The notes under the pieces were generated by a model. The model was not told the origin of the DNA. It saw nothing but the letters and a program-made list of their open reading frames with translations, and ran no database searches. Of a stretch of 64,000 nucleotides of DNA, positions 46,995 to 56,050 are shown in pieces (position 1 is the stretch's first letter; each line of letters begins with the position of its first letter). Position numbers and translations under genes: made by a program. Origin of the DNA: Methanobacterium paludis (GTDB taxonomy: Archaea; Methanobacteriota; Methanobacteria; Methanobacteriales; Methanobacteriaceae); contig NC_015574.1 in NCBI RefSeq assembly GCF_000214725.1, forward strand, positions 1,376,001-1,440,000. The letters run 5' to 3'.

Positions 46995-47414
46995 AAACTC
47001 AATTTTCATTTAAAATCAATCTATTTCATTTAAAGTTTTTTTTATTGTAATTCTACAGAAAATTTTCTAAATTATAGTTAAGTATCCAAAAGTTTTACAC
47101 TATCTATCTGAATAAACCTGAAAAAAGCAGTTTAATCAGACTAAAAAAACAGTTTAATTGGACTTAATCTCAACAAGTTTAATAAGTTATTTCCTTAAGT
47201 ATATTAGATTTAAAAAACCTTTGATTAAGATTTGAGAAAATGAAGCTTGTTTATAAAAAAGGAGATAAGATTTAAACTCCTTTTTTTAAAAAAAAATCCT
47301 CTTTTGTTCTAAAAAAAAGTTTCAAAACGGGGAAATCATAAATTCATTTGTAACTGTCTTCTGTTAATTTAACTGTTAATTTAACTGTTTTCTCTTAATT
47401 TAAACTGTTTTCTG
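46995..47414. other. Intergenic region with the second direct-repeat copy
   Basis: About 420 bp, AT-rich. Holds the right copy of the repeat (47071-47212) and short tandem-like runs of TTTAACTGTTTTCT near 47360-47415. No open frame. Confidence 0.45.
47071..47212. repeat. ~145-bp direct repeat, right copy
   Basis: Second copy of the 46347-46489 repeat, in the same orientation, on the far side of the SRPBCC gene. Confidence 0.8.
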
Positions 47415-47555
47415 TTAATATCTCGTGAAAAGATTGTTGTTGCACCGATCACAGGAAGGTAAAGGGTCCGTATCGTAGTTGAGATCCCGGCATTCACCAC
47501 AACCCGTACAAACGTAGGTGCCCCTTCCTGGTTTTTGTCCACTTCTGTAAGGCAT
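47415..47555 (-). CDS. Small zinc-ribbon protein
   Basis: A 46-residue protein, begun by an excellent GGAGGTGAATTA ribosome-binding site. GRGTYVCTGCGECRD and SCDRCNNNLF form a four-Cys zinc ribbon (Cys16/19/22 with Cys35/38; one extra Cys). It resembles the short C-terminal zinc ribbons found in many archaeal and bacterial proteins of unknown role. Probably a small metal-binding or nucleic-acid-binding protein. Confidence 0.75.
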   Translation of the reverse strand: MPYRSGQKPGRGTYVCTGCGECRDLNYDTDPLPSCDRCNNNLFTRY

Positions 47556-48103
47556 TAATTCACCTCCTAACTATTTTTCAAGTAATTTTTGAAGTAATCA
47601 TGTCCCATCATCGGAAGTAATGATCCTCCAATTTTTACAAGTAACGTATTACTAAATCAAATATAATAATACTATCGATGCACGAACAAAGCAAAAAGTA
47701 TTAATATATGGTGTAAAAATTTATTTATTTTTAAGGTAAAACAAAAAAAAGATAAATTTAAGATTATTATTAAGTTCAGCCAAACATGTCTTATAAAAAT
47801 GGTTAAAAACTAGGGATGATCTAGAAATATTAACCCATAAAATAGAATTTAAATTAATTGAAAGATCATCTAATGGGATAAGAAGGATATTAATGGAACG
47901 ACGCCGAGTTATACTTTAAATCAACTTTTTAAACACGTTTCCCTTATTAAATTGATGAGTACCAAAGGTAAAATGTTTTGCTTACTTTCTTTTATGCTCT
48001 TAAACCGTACACAGGAAGCATGAATTCACTTATTTTTTAAACGTCTGGTGATTTGTCTTTAATATTAACAATGGATATAAAAAAAATAAGAAAAGAATTT
48101 TAT
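47556..48103. other. Intergenic region between zinc ribbon and adhesin pseudogene
   Basis: About 550 bp, AT-rich, with no credible open frame or clear hairpin. Confidence 0.4.
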
Positions 48104-50283
48104 TTAACTTTTAATATTCCTTTTTGTATTTCCCGAGGCTGTGTTACTGGCCACCTTTGATCCTTTACCTTTTGAGTAAATACCGTATAATTTATTATTC
48201 CTAGCTGTGTTTTTGGCAATTTTAGCCTTGGCACCTGAAGAATATATTCCATTTTGTTTGTTGTAAGAAGCGGTGTTGTAGTATATGGATGCTAATTTGC
48301 CTGTAGAATAAACACCGGTTTGGTAGTTGTTTTTTACTGTATTTTGATAGATGTATGCTGACAATCCTGTGGAACATCCCATGACCTTTATTTGAAAGTA
48401 CAGTATTTCGGGTTATGGTGGCATATGACCCCACTGAATATATTCCGTTCAGTTTATTGGAATAAATATTATTTCCATAAATAACTGATTTTGATCCTTT
48501 AGAATAAACTCCATATTTATTAGCATATACGGTATTGATTTCTATATAAGCCTTGTATCCCGTGGAACTGATACCACAATTAGAATTTGAGTGGACATTA
48601 CTATTTAGGATTTCAGCAGCAGAACCTGTAGAATAAATTCCATTAGCATTTTTTGTAGCGTTACAATAATATATAACAGCTGCATTACCCAAGGATAGAA
48701 TACCTTGTTGTTTATTGGAATTAGATGTTGAATTCCTAATGAAAGCACTACTTCCAGAAGAATAAATTCCATTTAATAAGTTGTAGTTTGTATTTGCATA
48801 ACCTATATAAACCTTGTATCCTGAAGATAAAATTCCATTATTTTTATTGGAATTTGCTTTAACACTTACAATATTAGCATTTGAACCTGTGGAACGTACA
48901 CCATTTTGTGAATTGGAAGATGCTGTAGCCACATATATTGTTGCATTTTTACCTACAGTGTATATTCCATTTCCTGTGTTGTTACTGGCACTGGGTACGT
49001 AATATATATATAGGAAGAATCGCCTGTGCTGTATATTCCGTTTTGTCCATTTTTATCAGCTACAACATAGTCTAAATAAGCGTTATTCCCTGTAGTATAA
49101 ATACCATTCAAGGAATTGGAATTAGCAGATGATACCCATACAATACGGACATTGTTTCCTGTAGAATAGATTCCATTCTGCTTGTTGCTGGTTGCATTAA
49201 TACCAAACAAATAAGCATTGATCCCGGTAGTGTAAATTCCATTCATGGTGTTGTAACTAAGTGTTGCAGATGATACTGTATTTTTTTCACCAGTTATATG
49301 AATACCATCCCTGGAATTATATGCGGACTGTACAGATTCAAAAGTATTTCCCTGTCCTGCAGAATTAAAACCTGAGTAACTATTTAAATAAGTAGCTGAA
49401 TTGGTAACAGTATTGTTGTTTCCTGAAACATATATTCCATTCATATAATTGGAATACGCATATGAGTTATTAACTGAATTATTGTTTCCTGAGATGTATA
49501 TTCCATTACTGTTATAGTGGGTATAATCTTGAGATATGGTGGCTTTATTCCCTTCAGAATAAATTCCGGATTTGTTATTGTAGCTGGCTGTGCTGTTATA
49601 TATAGTAACGTTGGCTCCGGATGAACTGATTCCGTTGGCAGTGTTATATGTTGCAGTATTAGTATCCAAATAAGCATTATTTCCAGTGGAATTTATTCCA
49701 TTAGACTTGCTGTAGTGGATGGTATTATTTTTCATGACAACATTAGTTCCAGCAGAGTTTATACCATCTTCTCCACTGGAATTAATGGTATTATTTTCAA
49801 TACGTGTATTGTCTCCATAAGATTTCACTCCAAATAAGTTACTGCCATTAATTATATTATTGGAAACAATAACATTGGCTCCTGAAACTAAAATGCCATC
49901 TCTTGTGGAAGACACTATGCTGTTATTAGTTATAGTTACATTATCTGCTGCTACAGCTAAAGACCCATTAATATAAAATCCAGAAACAAATGTATTTTTA
50001 GACGTGTTTAAAATCTGTATAATATGGCTACTGCCATCATAATGAGATTAACACTTCCATTGGCTAAAAGAGTCACAGGTTTATCTAAAATGATTTTCAC
50101 ATCATCATAGACACCATCCATGAATGTGAAAGTATCTCCATCTTCAAAGGTATAATTAGCACCATCCAAACTAAATTCACTTGCAATTCCAGTAGGAGTA
50201 AAAATAGTAAGATAACTACTGTTATTTACAGTATAACTGGCCGCCGAAGATGTGCCCGCCAGCGATAAAATAGTCAAGACCAA
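48104..50283 (-). pseudogene. Beta-helix adhesin-like surface protein, broken by frameshifts
   Basis: A single gene can be followed across three or more frames. The N-terminal piece (50283-50008) has an export signal (VLTILSLAGTSSAA) and then LDGANYTFEDGDTFTFMDGVYDD. After a frameshift near 50030 the next frame reads on through GSSHIIQILNTSKNTFVSGFYINGS into 49915-48953. Further shifts near 48950 and 48380 lead to 48932-48222 and 48382-48104. The body is a right-handed parallel beta-helix of ~22-residue units (N-G-I-Y-S-T-G-N-N-A-Y). The extreme 5' end also lacks a proper start in frame. This looks like a degrading member of the methanobacterial adhesin-like family. Confidence 0.8.
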
Positions 50284-50525
50284 TAATACATCAACAAATT
50301 AAACATAATTTATGGATAATTTTTTTCTATATGAAAAATTGTACTTATCGATTAAAAAAAAGAACTTTATAAAGTCAATAATCAACTTTTTAAACGCTTT
50401 CCTATATAAAATCCACCACATGGGCAACTATCCACTCTTGTATATAATTGGGACATGTTAACAGAAATAATTTTTCAAAAAAACGAATTATTATTGACCT
50501 TGAGATCAAAGCTAACTGAATTTTG

Positions 50526-50559
50526 GTATATACGGTATATACAAATATACGGTATATAC
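50526..50559. promoter_or_regulatory. Cluster of three GTATATAC palindromes
   Basis: Three identical 8-bp palindromes start at 50526, 50535 and 50552 (spacings 9 and 17). They lie ~180 bp before the first beta-sandwich gene and next to a direct repeat. Possible regulator or recombinase sites. Confidence 0.45.
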
Positions 50560-50600
50560 AGCTTCCAGGATACCCTTGATTTTTTACTTATTTATTAATT
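50553..50600. repeat. ~45-bp direct repeat, left copy
   Basis: Shares CAGCTTCCAGGATAC and the following CTTGATTTTTTA with 51534-51576. The two copies bracket the pair of paralogous small genes. Confidence 0.75.
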
Positions 50601-50733
50601 AATTATTAATTAACATTTTTCAGTTATAATTAACATTTTTTGTAAATAGTTTATTATATTATCAAAACCTTTATATGTTATTAAAATATTCACTTAATAT
50701 AATATCAGGATACTTAAACAGAGGTGATTTAAT

Positions 50734-51060
50734 ATGGACTTAGAAAAAGTTGGAAGTTTTTCCCTCCATAATGGGGGAGGCTTCGTTGCTAAAATACAGT
50801 TTAAATACTTGGAAGATGGTGCTTGGAAATATTCCAAAAAGGGAAGTGATATCACACTGGGGGTTACGAAAAAAGCTGATCCAGGGGAATATGGTGTTCC
50901 AAATGGAGTTCCTACTAGATTAAAAGTTTTCGTTGTAGCAGGGTATGATAACTTAGCTAATCAACAGTTTATTTATGATAAAAGTTACTCTGAGACTGCA
51001 AATTACCTTATTACTGGAACTACTTTGAACAATAAACTTGGCTTAATTGAATCTAAATAA
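50734..51060 (+). CDS. Small beta-sandwich protein, first of a tandem pair
   Basis: A 108-residue protein with no signal peptide and no membrane segment. It is ~65% identical by eye to the next gene. The opening SLHNGGGFVAKIQFKY and the closing YLITGTTLNNKLGLI recall the beta-sandwich domain found at the C-terminus of thiol-activated (cholesterol-dependent) cytolysins and in free-standing proteins of the same fold. This is a motif-level resemblance and needs a profile search. GAGGTGAT gives a good start. It could bind membranes, sugars or surface polymers. Confidence 0.65.
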   Translation: MDLEKVGSFSLHNGGGFVAKIQFKYLEDGAWKYSKKGSDITLGVTKKADPGEYGVPNGVPTRLKVFVVAGYDNLANQQFIYDKSYSETANYLITGTTLNNKLGLIESK

Positions 51061-51124
51061 ACTAATACTCATTAATCTAGGAAATACTATGATATTAAAC
51101 ATATTTGAACAGGAGTGATTTAGT

Positions 51125-51454
51125 ATGGACTTAGAAAAAGTTGGAAGCGTTTCTCTTCATAATGGCGGAGGCTTCGTTGCTAAAATACAGTTTAAATATT
51201 ATGATGGTGCTGATTGGAAGGATTCAACCAAAAGTAGAGATATAACAGTAGGTGCTACAAAAAAAGTCGATCCAGGGGACTTTGCTATTCCGAACGGAAC
51301 CCATATTAAATTAAAAGTTTTCGTTGTAGCAGGAAAAGATAACTTGGCCAACAGAGAATTGATCTATGATAACACATCTGATGAGACAGCTGAATATGTT
51401 ATTACTGGAACTACTCTGAACAATAAACTTGGCTTAATTGGATTCATCCACTAA
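51125..51454 (+). CDS. Small beta-sandwich protein, second of a tandem pair
   Basis: A 109-residue paralogue of the preceding gene, with the same SLHNGGGFVAKIQFKYYDGADW opening, KVDPGDFAIPNGTHIKLKVFVVAGKDNLANRELIYD middle, and VITGTTLNNKLGLI end. Spacing is 64 bp and it has its own GGAGTGAT ribosome-binding site. Most differences are in loops, so both copies look functional. The pair is flanked by a ~45-bp direct repeat. Confidence 0.65.
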   Translation: MDLEKVGSVSLHNGGGFVAKIQFKYYDGADWKDSTKSRDITVGATKKVDPGDFAIPNGTHIKLKVFVVAGKDNLANRELIYDNTSDETAEYVITGTTLNNKLGLIGFIH

Positions 51455-51533
51455 CTTCCAAATATACTCTTATTTTTAAATCTTTTTTTCTCACTATAAA
51501 TTCAATTGAAGAGGAAATTATCTTTCTAAACAG

Positions 51534-51576
51534 TATATGCAGCTTCCAGGATACCTTGATTTTTTATTTATTAATT
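51534..51576. repeat. ~45-bp direct repeat, right copy
   Basis: Second copy of the 50553-50600 repeat, in the same orientation, downstream of the two beta-sandwich genes. Confidence 0.75.
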
Positions 51577-51876
51577 GAATTATTTACTTATCTTTGGGAT
51601 CTCTCCACACCCACTCTGAATAAATTTTATAATACTTTAAAAATAAGAGAAAAAATTAGATTAGATAATCTTAAAAATTTTATTAAAAAAGTATTTTCTC
51701 CTAAAAATAGGAGTTATTATTTTAAACAATATTTTCTAGGAGTTATGTTGATTTTTTTGTTCTTATTTTTGGAGTTGAGAACAATTTTAAACATTTTCTC
51801 AATAGATTCAGACATGTTAATTTCTTTGTTTGATCTCTTTTTTTGTGTTAAATATTCATGTGCAAAAGTTACTTAA
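51556..51876 (+). CDS. Possible small membrane protein
   Basis: A 106-codon frame from a TTG inside the right direct repeat, with a hydrophobic stretch (~61-77) and a basic middle. There is no good ribosome-binding site. It may be a truncated or decayed gene rather than an expressed one. Low confidence. Confidence 0.25.
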   Translation: MIFYLLIELFTYLWDLSTPTLNKFYNTLKIREKIRLDNLKNFIKKVFSPKNRSYYFKQYFLGVMLIFLFLFLELRTILNIFSIDSDMLISLFDLFFCVKYSCAKVT

Positions 51877-51922
51877 TCATTAATTGAATAATGTTTTATA
51901 TTTAACAATCTTATTTTATTTC

Positions 51923-52297
51923 ATGTTTGAAGAATCAACTGTTTTGGTTTTAGGAGCGGGGGCTAGTGCTCCATATGGGTATCCTATAGGAGTCAATAAA
52001 AAATATTATAATTGAAAATTTAGACAAAATGGTACGTACTGATTCCGGTTGGGTTAATGAACTGGGATTAGACACAAACTCTGTTTCAGACTTTAACACA
52101 TATTTTTCAAGGCTCCACAACCTTCTATAGACTCTTTTTTAAAGTATCAAGATGATGAAGAGTTCACAGAAATTGGTAAAATTGCAATAGTGGATGCCAT
52201 ATCTAAATGTGAGAATGAAAGAAATAAGCTTCCAAAAGACAATAAAGATAATTGGTATAAGAAATTTGCTGAAGTCCTTTTTTATTGGCTGATTTAA
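51923..52297 (+). pseudogene. Remnant of a SIR2-like protein
   Basis: The frame opens with MFEESTVLVLGAGASAPYGYPIG, the glycine-rich NAD-binding motif seen at the start of SIR2-like (SIR2_2) proteins, many of which are anti-phage effectors. It hits a stop after 30 codons. A shift to the next frame gives IIIENLDKMVRTDSGWVN...FNTYFSRL, and another gives PSIDSFLKYQDDEEFTEIGKIAIVDAI...NWYKKFAEVLF, typical of the same family, before final stops. At least two frameshifts; the remaining domain is gone. A dead defence-type gene. Confidence 0.65.
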
Positions 52298-52815
52298 CTC
52301 TCGAAAGGTTATTTCGATTTTATCTATCGAAGTTAACATAATACTGACCATATAAAATATTATTAATTTAATATAATAAGTTATTAAAAAAGAGGAATAT
52401 GGACAGATCCATGAAAAGTCTTGAGAGAATTAAGGTCCACTTTTATAAACTCGCTTTTTTGAAGTCATATCTAGTTTTAGAGATTTTATTAGCGTTTTTT
52501 GATTTAAAATTAGAATAACTTATGTTAAATGGAATTTGGTATTTATATATTATTTTTTAGGAGCAAATAGTAAGTTTTATATTGAGCTATCTGTGATAGC
52601 TCTTAATTAGGACTTAAAATATTATATTAAGGGTGATATTAACAGGATTCAACATTAAAAACAGTATTTCCAATTCATATATATTTTGTTTTGTGGAATT
52701 TAAGTGATTTACAGAAGTTTTCCAGAAGTTTTCATTTCATTTTCACCCATTTTTCTAGTATTTAATTTCCAAAAAAAAATAATTTATCAATTATAAAAGG
52801 AGGTGAAAAAGGCTT
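52298..52815. other. Intergenic region before the intact adhesin
   Basis: About 520 bp of AT-rich sequence without an open frame. Debris of the SIR2-like gene may continue for ~50 bp. The promoter of the adhesin should be in the last ~100 bp. Confidence 0.35.
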
Positions 52816-54915
52816 ATGAAAACAAGTAAACACTTAAAAATTCCGTTGTTACTTTTAGGTCTCATGATTTTCATCAGTTTCGGATTAGGAGCAGCAAGCG
52901 CTGCTACTCCAGGTGATAATTCAACCATGTATGTCAGTACAACGGGTAATGATATCTGGGATGGACAATCAACAACCTATAATAGTACAACGGGAAGCGG
53001 GCCTAAAGCAACAATAAAAAACGCAACAGGTACAGTAACCACTGGTGGAAATGTATACATTGCAAATGGAATCTACAATGAATCCAACATTATCATTGAC
53101 AAAAATATGAACATAGTAGGTGAAAGCCAAAGTGGGACTATAATAAACGGACAAAAATCCGGAAACAGTATATTCACAATAGCATCAGGAGTAACAGTCA
53201 CTATAACCAACTTAACACTAACAAACGCAACCACAATCGATGGTGGAGCCATCTTCAACGATCATGGAACTTTAACTGTGAGGAACATTAAATTCACAAA
53301 CAACACCGTAAATGAGTATGGTGGAGCTATCTTCAACAATGTTGGTAGTTTGACTGTGGAGAACAGTACATTCACAAACAACATCGCAAACGTTGATGGT
53401 GGAGCCATCTACAATAATGGTGGTAGTTTAACTGTGGAGAACAGTACATTCACAGGCAACGCAGCAAACAATGGTGGAGCCATCTCCAAAAATGATGGGG
53501 ATATGACTGTGGAGAACAGTACATTCACAAACAACATCGCAACTGCTGGTGGAGCCATATGCAACAATAGTGGTAGTTCGACTGTGGAAAACAGTACATT
53601 CACAGGTAACACCGCAAATTACGGTGGTGGAGCCATTTTCAACTATAATAGTAGTTTGACTGTGGAAAACAGTACATTCACAGATAACGCTGCGCTTAAT
53701 GGTGGAGCTATTTACAATGAGGGAATATTGGATATAGACTCATCTAATTTCAGTGGTAATACTGCTACTGCTATTGGTACAGGTACTGGAGGCGGAGCTA
53801 TCTACAATGACGGTGCAATCTTGAATATTAATAAATCTGAGTTCACTGGAAATGCTGCAACTGACAACGCTGGTGGAGCTATCTACAGTTACAGTGGGAC
53901 TACAATTACTGTGAGTAACTCCAAATTCACACAGAACACTTCTAAAACGGGCGGCGGTGCTATTCGCAATAACGGTAGTGGAACCACACTCACTGTGAGT
54001 AATTCCAAATTCACACGGAACCATGCAGAATATGGGGGAGCCATCTGTAACTCAGGAATAGCAAACATTACTAACTCTAACTTCACAGATAACAACGTAA
54101 CCAACGCAGGAGGAGCCATCTGCAATGACCAAGGAACATTAAACGTAAACAACAGTACATTCACAAACAACACAGCACAAGAAAAAGGAGGAGTTCTCTA
54201 CAACTACTTAAGCGGAAACTCAAACAGCACAATAACAGTAACAAACAGCACATTCACAGGTAACACAGCCCCTAACGGTGGAATATTCCATAATTCCGGA
54301 GGTAACGCAACAATATCATTCAGCGGGATCATAAACAACGGTTCAAACGAAATCTACAATGATCATGGAATGGTAGATGCCAGGTATAATTGGTGGGGAT
54401 CTAACGACAATCCTTCAAACCATGTTAGTAATGATGTGAATGTTTCTCCTTGGCTTGTTTTGACTGTTACAAATGATAATTCCTCCATACTTATTGGGGG
54501 TAAGTCTATTGTAACTGCTGACTTACAACACGATTCCAAGGGAGGATACCATGACCCAGTAAACGGTCATGTGCCTGATGGAACCGTGGTAACCTTTAAC
54601 CTGTTAAATACCAGGTTAGGCAGTTTAAACACAATATCAACCACATTGACAAACGGCACAGCCATAACAATGTTCACAGCAGCTAACAGTGGTAATGAAA
54701 ATGTTACAGCGACAATTGACAATCAACTTGAATCAACATTAATCATAATTAACAAATCTAACAATAATAATAACACTAATGGAAACAACATTCCAAGCAC
54801 AGTAAACGCAGCAACACAAACAATCAGCATGCAACACACAGGTGCACCATTAGCAGGATTAGCACTAGCAATCTTAGCCATATTCAGTGGAATGCTACCA
54901 CGAAGGAAACAATAA
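52816..54915 (+). CDS. Beta-helix adhesin-like surface protein
   Basis: A 699-residue exported protein. A signal peptide (~1-30, ending GAASA) is followed by ~20 imperfect copies of a ~23-residue motif of the type G-G-A-I-x-N-N-x-G-x-x-T-V-E-N-S-T-F-T-x-N (~100-500), which builds a right-handed parallel beta-helix. An Ig-like domain (~540-640) and an Asn-rich linker precede a C-terminal hydrophobic helix with a basic end (LAGLALAILAIFSGMLPRRKQ). This anchors it to the membrane or is a sorting signal. GGAGGTGA precedes the ATG. It is expected to act in adhesion to surfaces or partners. Confidence 0.9.
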   Translation: MKTSKHLKIPLLLLGLMIFISFGLGAASAATPGDNSTMYVSTTGNDIWDGQSTTYNSTTGSGPKATIKNATGTVTTGGNVYIANGIYNESNIIIDKNMNIVGESQSGTIINGQKSGNSIFTIASGVTVTITNLTLTNATTIDGGAIFNDHGTLTVRNIKFTNNTVNEYGGAIFNNVGSLTVENSTFTNNIANVDGGAIYNNGGSLTVENSTFTGNAANNGGAISKNDGDMTVENSTFTNNIATAGGAICNNSGSSTVENSTFTGNTANYGGGAIFNYNSSLTVENSTFTDNAALNGGAIYNEGILDIDSSNFSGNTATAIGTGTGGGAIYNDGAILNINKSEFTGNAATDNAGGAIYSYSGTTITVSNSKFTQNTSKTGGGAIRNNGSGTTLTVSNSKFTRNHAEYGGAICNSGIANITNSNFTDNNVTNAGGAICNDQGTLNVNNSTFTNNTAQEKGGVLYNYLSGNSNSTITVTNSTFTGNTAPNGGIFHNSGGNATISFSGIINNGSNEIYNDHGMVDARYNWWGSNDNPSNHVSNDVNVSPWLVLTVTNDNSSILIGGKSIVTADLQHDSKGGYHDPVNGHVPDGTVVTFNLLNTRLGSLNTISTTLTNGTAITMFTAANSGNENVTATIDNQLESTLIIINKSNNNNNTNGNNIPSTVNAATQTISMQHTGAPLAGLALAILAIFSGMLPRRKQ

Positions 54916-54997
54916 AAACATTTTAACCCTTTTATTTTTTTTAAAACAGTCGGTCAAAAAAGGATTTTAAAAAAGTTTAAAGTAAAAATAACACATC
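54916..54997. other. Short gap after the adhesin
   Basis: T-rich run at 54940-54955 right after the adhesin stop probably ends transcription. Confidence 0.35.
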
Positions 54998-55297
54998 CTA
55001 TTTCTCCTTCAAAAGTTCCTCAACACGCTTCTGAATCTCCTCATCTTCCATGAAAACCTTTATTAAAGGTGCAAACTCTTTATAATCTTCCATTTCTCGT
55101 TTTATATCTTCAAACTCATCCATAGCAGTTTCATATTTTTTCAATTCTTCAGTTTTAACATCCTTAACTTCTGCACCATCCAGGGAAAGGTAAGGTAAAG
55201 CTTTCAGGTAAACTTTTTTTAACTTCTCATGATCAGCACGCCAGTAAGCCCGGTCCTGTAGTTCAAACCAAAAATCAACTATTTACTTCTCATCCAT
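54998..55297 (-). pseudogene. C-terminal fragment of an integrase-like protein
   Basis: A frame with no usable start reads ~95 codons: DFWFELQDRAYWRADHEKLKKVYLKALPYLSLDG, then a charged helical tail to the stop. An in-frame TAA interrupts it after an apparent MDEK. The Ala-Tyr-Trp-x-x-x-x-x-x-Leu pattern followed by YLKALPYLSL and a coiled tail resembles the end of archaeal tyrosine recombinases just past the catalytic Tyr. I infer the tail of an old integrase gene. The rest is missing. Confidence 0.4.
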
Positions 55298-56050
55298 GTT
55301 TATTCCAACCCTGTTTTAGTCCATATATCCTATCATTTTTGTGTTAGAGAGTGCATGAAAATAAAAAAGTAGCCCACATGAAAAATTTTCTATACAAAAT
55401 TGATAATTACTAAAAAAAAACGTTTACCCCACTTTGCAATCCATTATTCTATTATGCGAACTCATAAACAAGAAAGAATAATACGTCCATTAAACTAGTG
55501 ATCGATTCAAAGCATTTTTTTTAAATTTAGAACATTTTTAGACTTTCAAAGTTTAAATTCTTCTTTTTAAATTTGATCTATACCAGTAGGGATTATTAAA
55601 ACACTTCTGAGGTGTTTAGGCAGATAATAAAGATCTTAGTATAACCACAAACTATTAATACAAGGTTAGATCCACTTAATACGTTACTTGGCAGGTAGCA
55701 GTAGTAGCAAACATTTTTTGTTTGTGTTGGGGTAAAGAGGGCAATCAAACGCCCTTGGACGCCTCATTCTATAAAAACTCTTTTTACCATTATTTTCAAG
55801 CAGTATTTTAAACTATACCCTTTAAGAGCACTATTTCACCATATTTCCTTAAAGAGTATTAGTTTTAAATTATATTCCTTTAAATAGATTATACTCCCTT
55901 AAAATAGATTATATTCCTTTAAAATGGCAATATCTTATTATATTCCCTTAAAAAAACTCTATGATTTGTTAGGGACATCTCTTAGCCTAGATAGATAAAA
56001 GATCAAAAGCTGAATGACTTAATTTAAAAAAATATTCTGATTATTCCTTC
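55298..56050. other. Intergenic region with a GC-rich island
   Basis: About 750 bp. Most is AT-rich; repeats of ATATTCCTTTAAA-like sequence occur at 55855-55950. A 90-bp segment at about 55690-55780 is clearly richer in G and C and can form small hairpins (described separately). Confidence 0.4.
55690..55780. ncRNA. Candidate structured RNA (GC-rich island)
   Basis: In an AT-rich intergenic stretch, this segment has GGCAGGTAGCAGTAGTAGC, CAAACATTTTTTGTTTG (5-bp hairpin), GTTGGGGTAAAGAGGGC and GCCCTTGGACGCCTC. AGGGC and GCCCT can pair around an 8-nt loop. GC-rich islands in AT-rich archaeal genomes often mark noncoding RNAs. A 27-codon minus-strand frame also exists here. Speculative. Confidence 0.25.

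Larger units (their letters stand above)
50284..50733. other. Intergenic region with repeated palindromes and direct repeat
   Basis: About 450 bp. GTATATAC palindromes occur at 50526-50533, 50535-50542 and 50552-50559, followed by a ~48-bp direct repeat copy (50553-50600) that recurs at 51534-51576. The promoter of the next gene is in the last ~60 bp; a GAGGTGAT ribosome-binding site precedes its ATG. Confidence 0.55.

Noticed and set aside
53409..54173. Antisense frames inside the adhesin
   Set aside because: Produced by the repeated codons of the beta-helix units.
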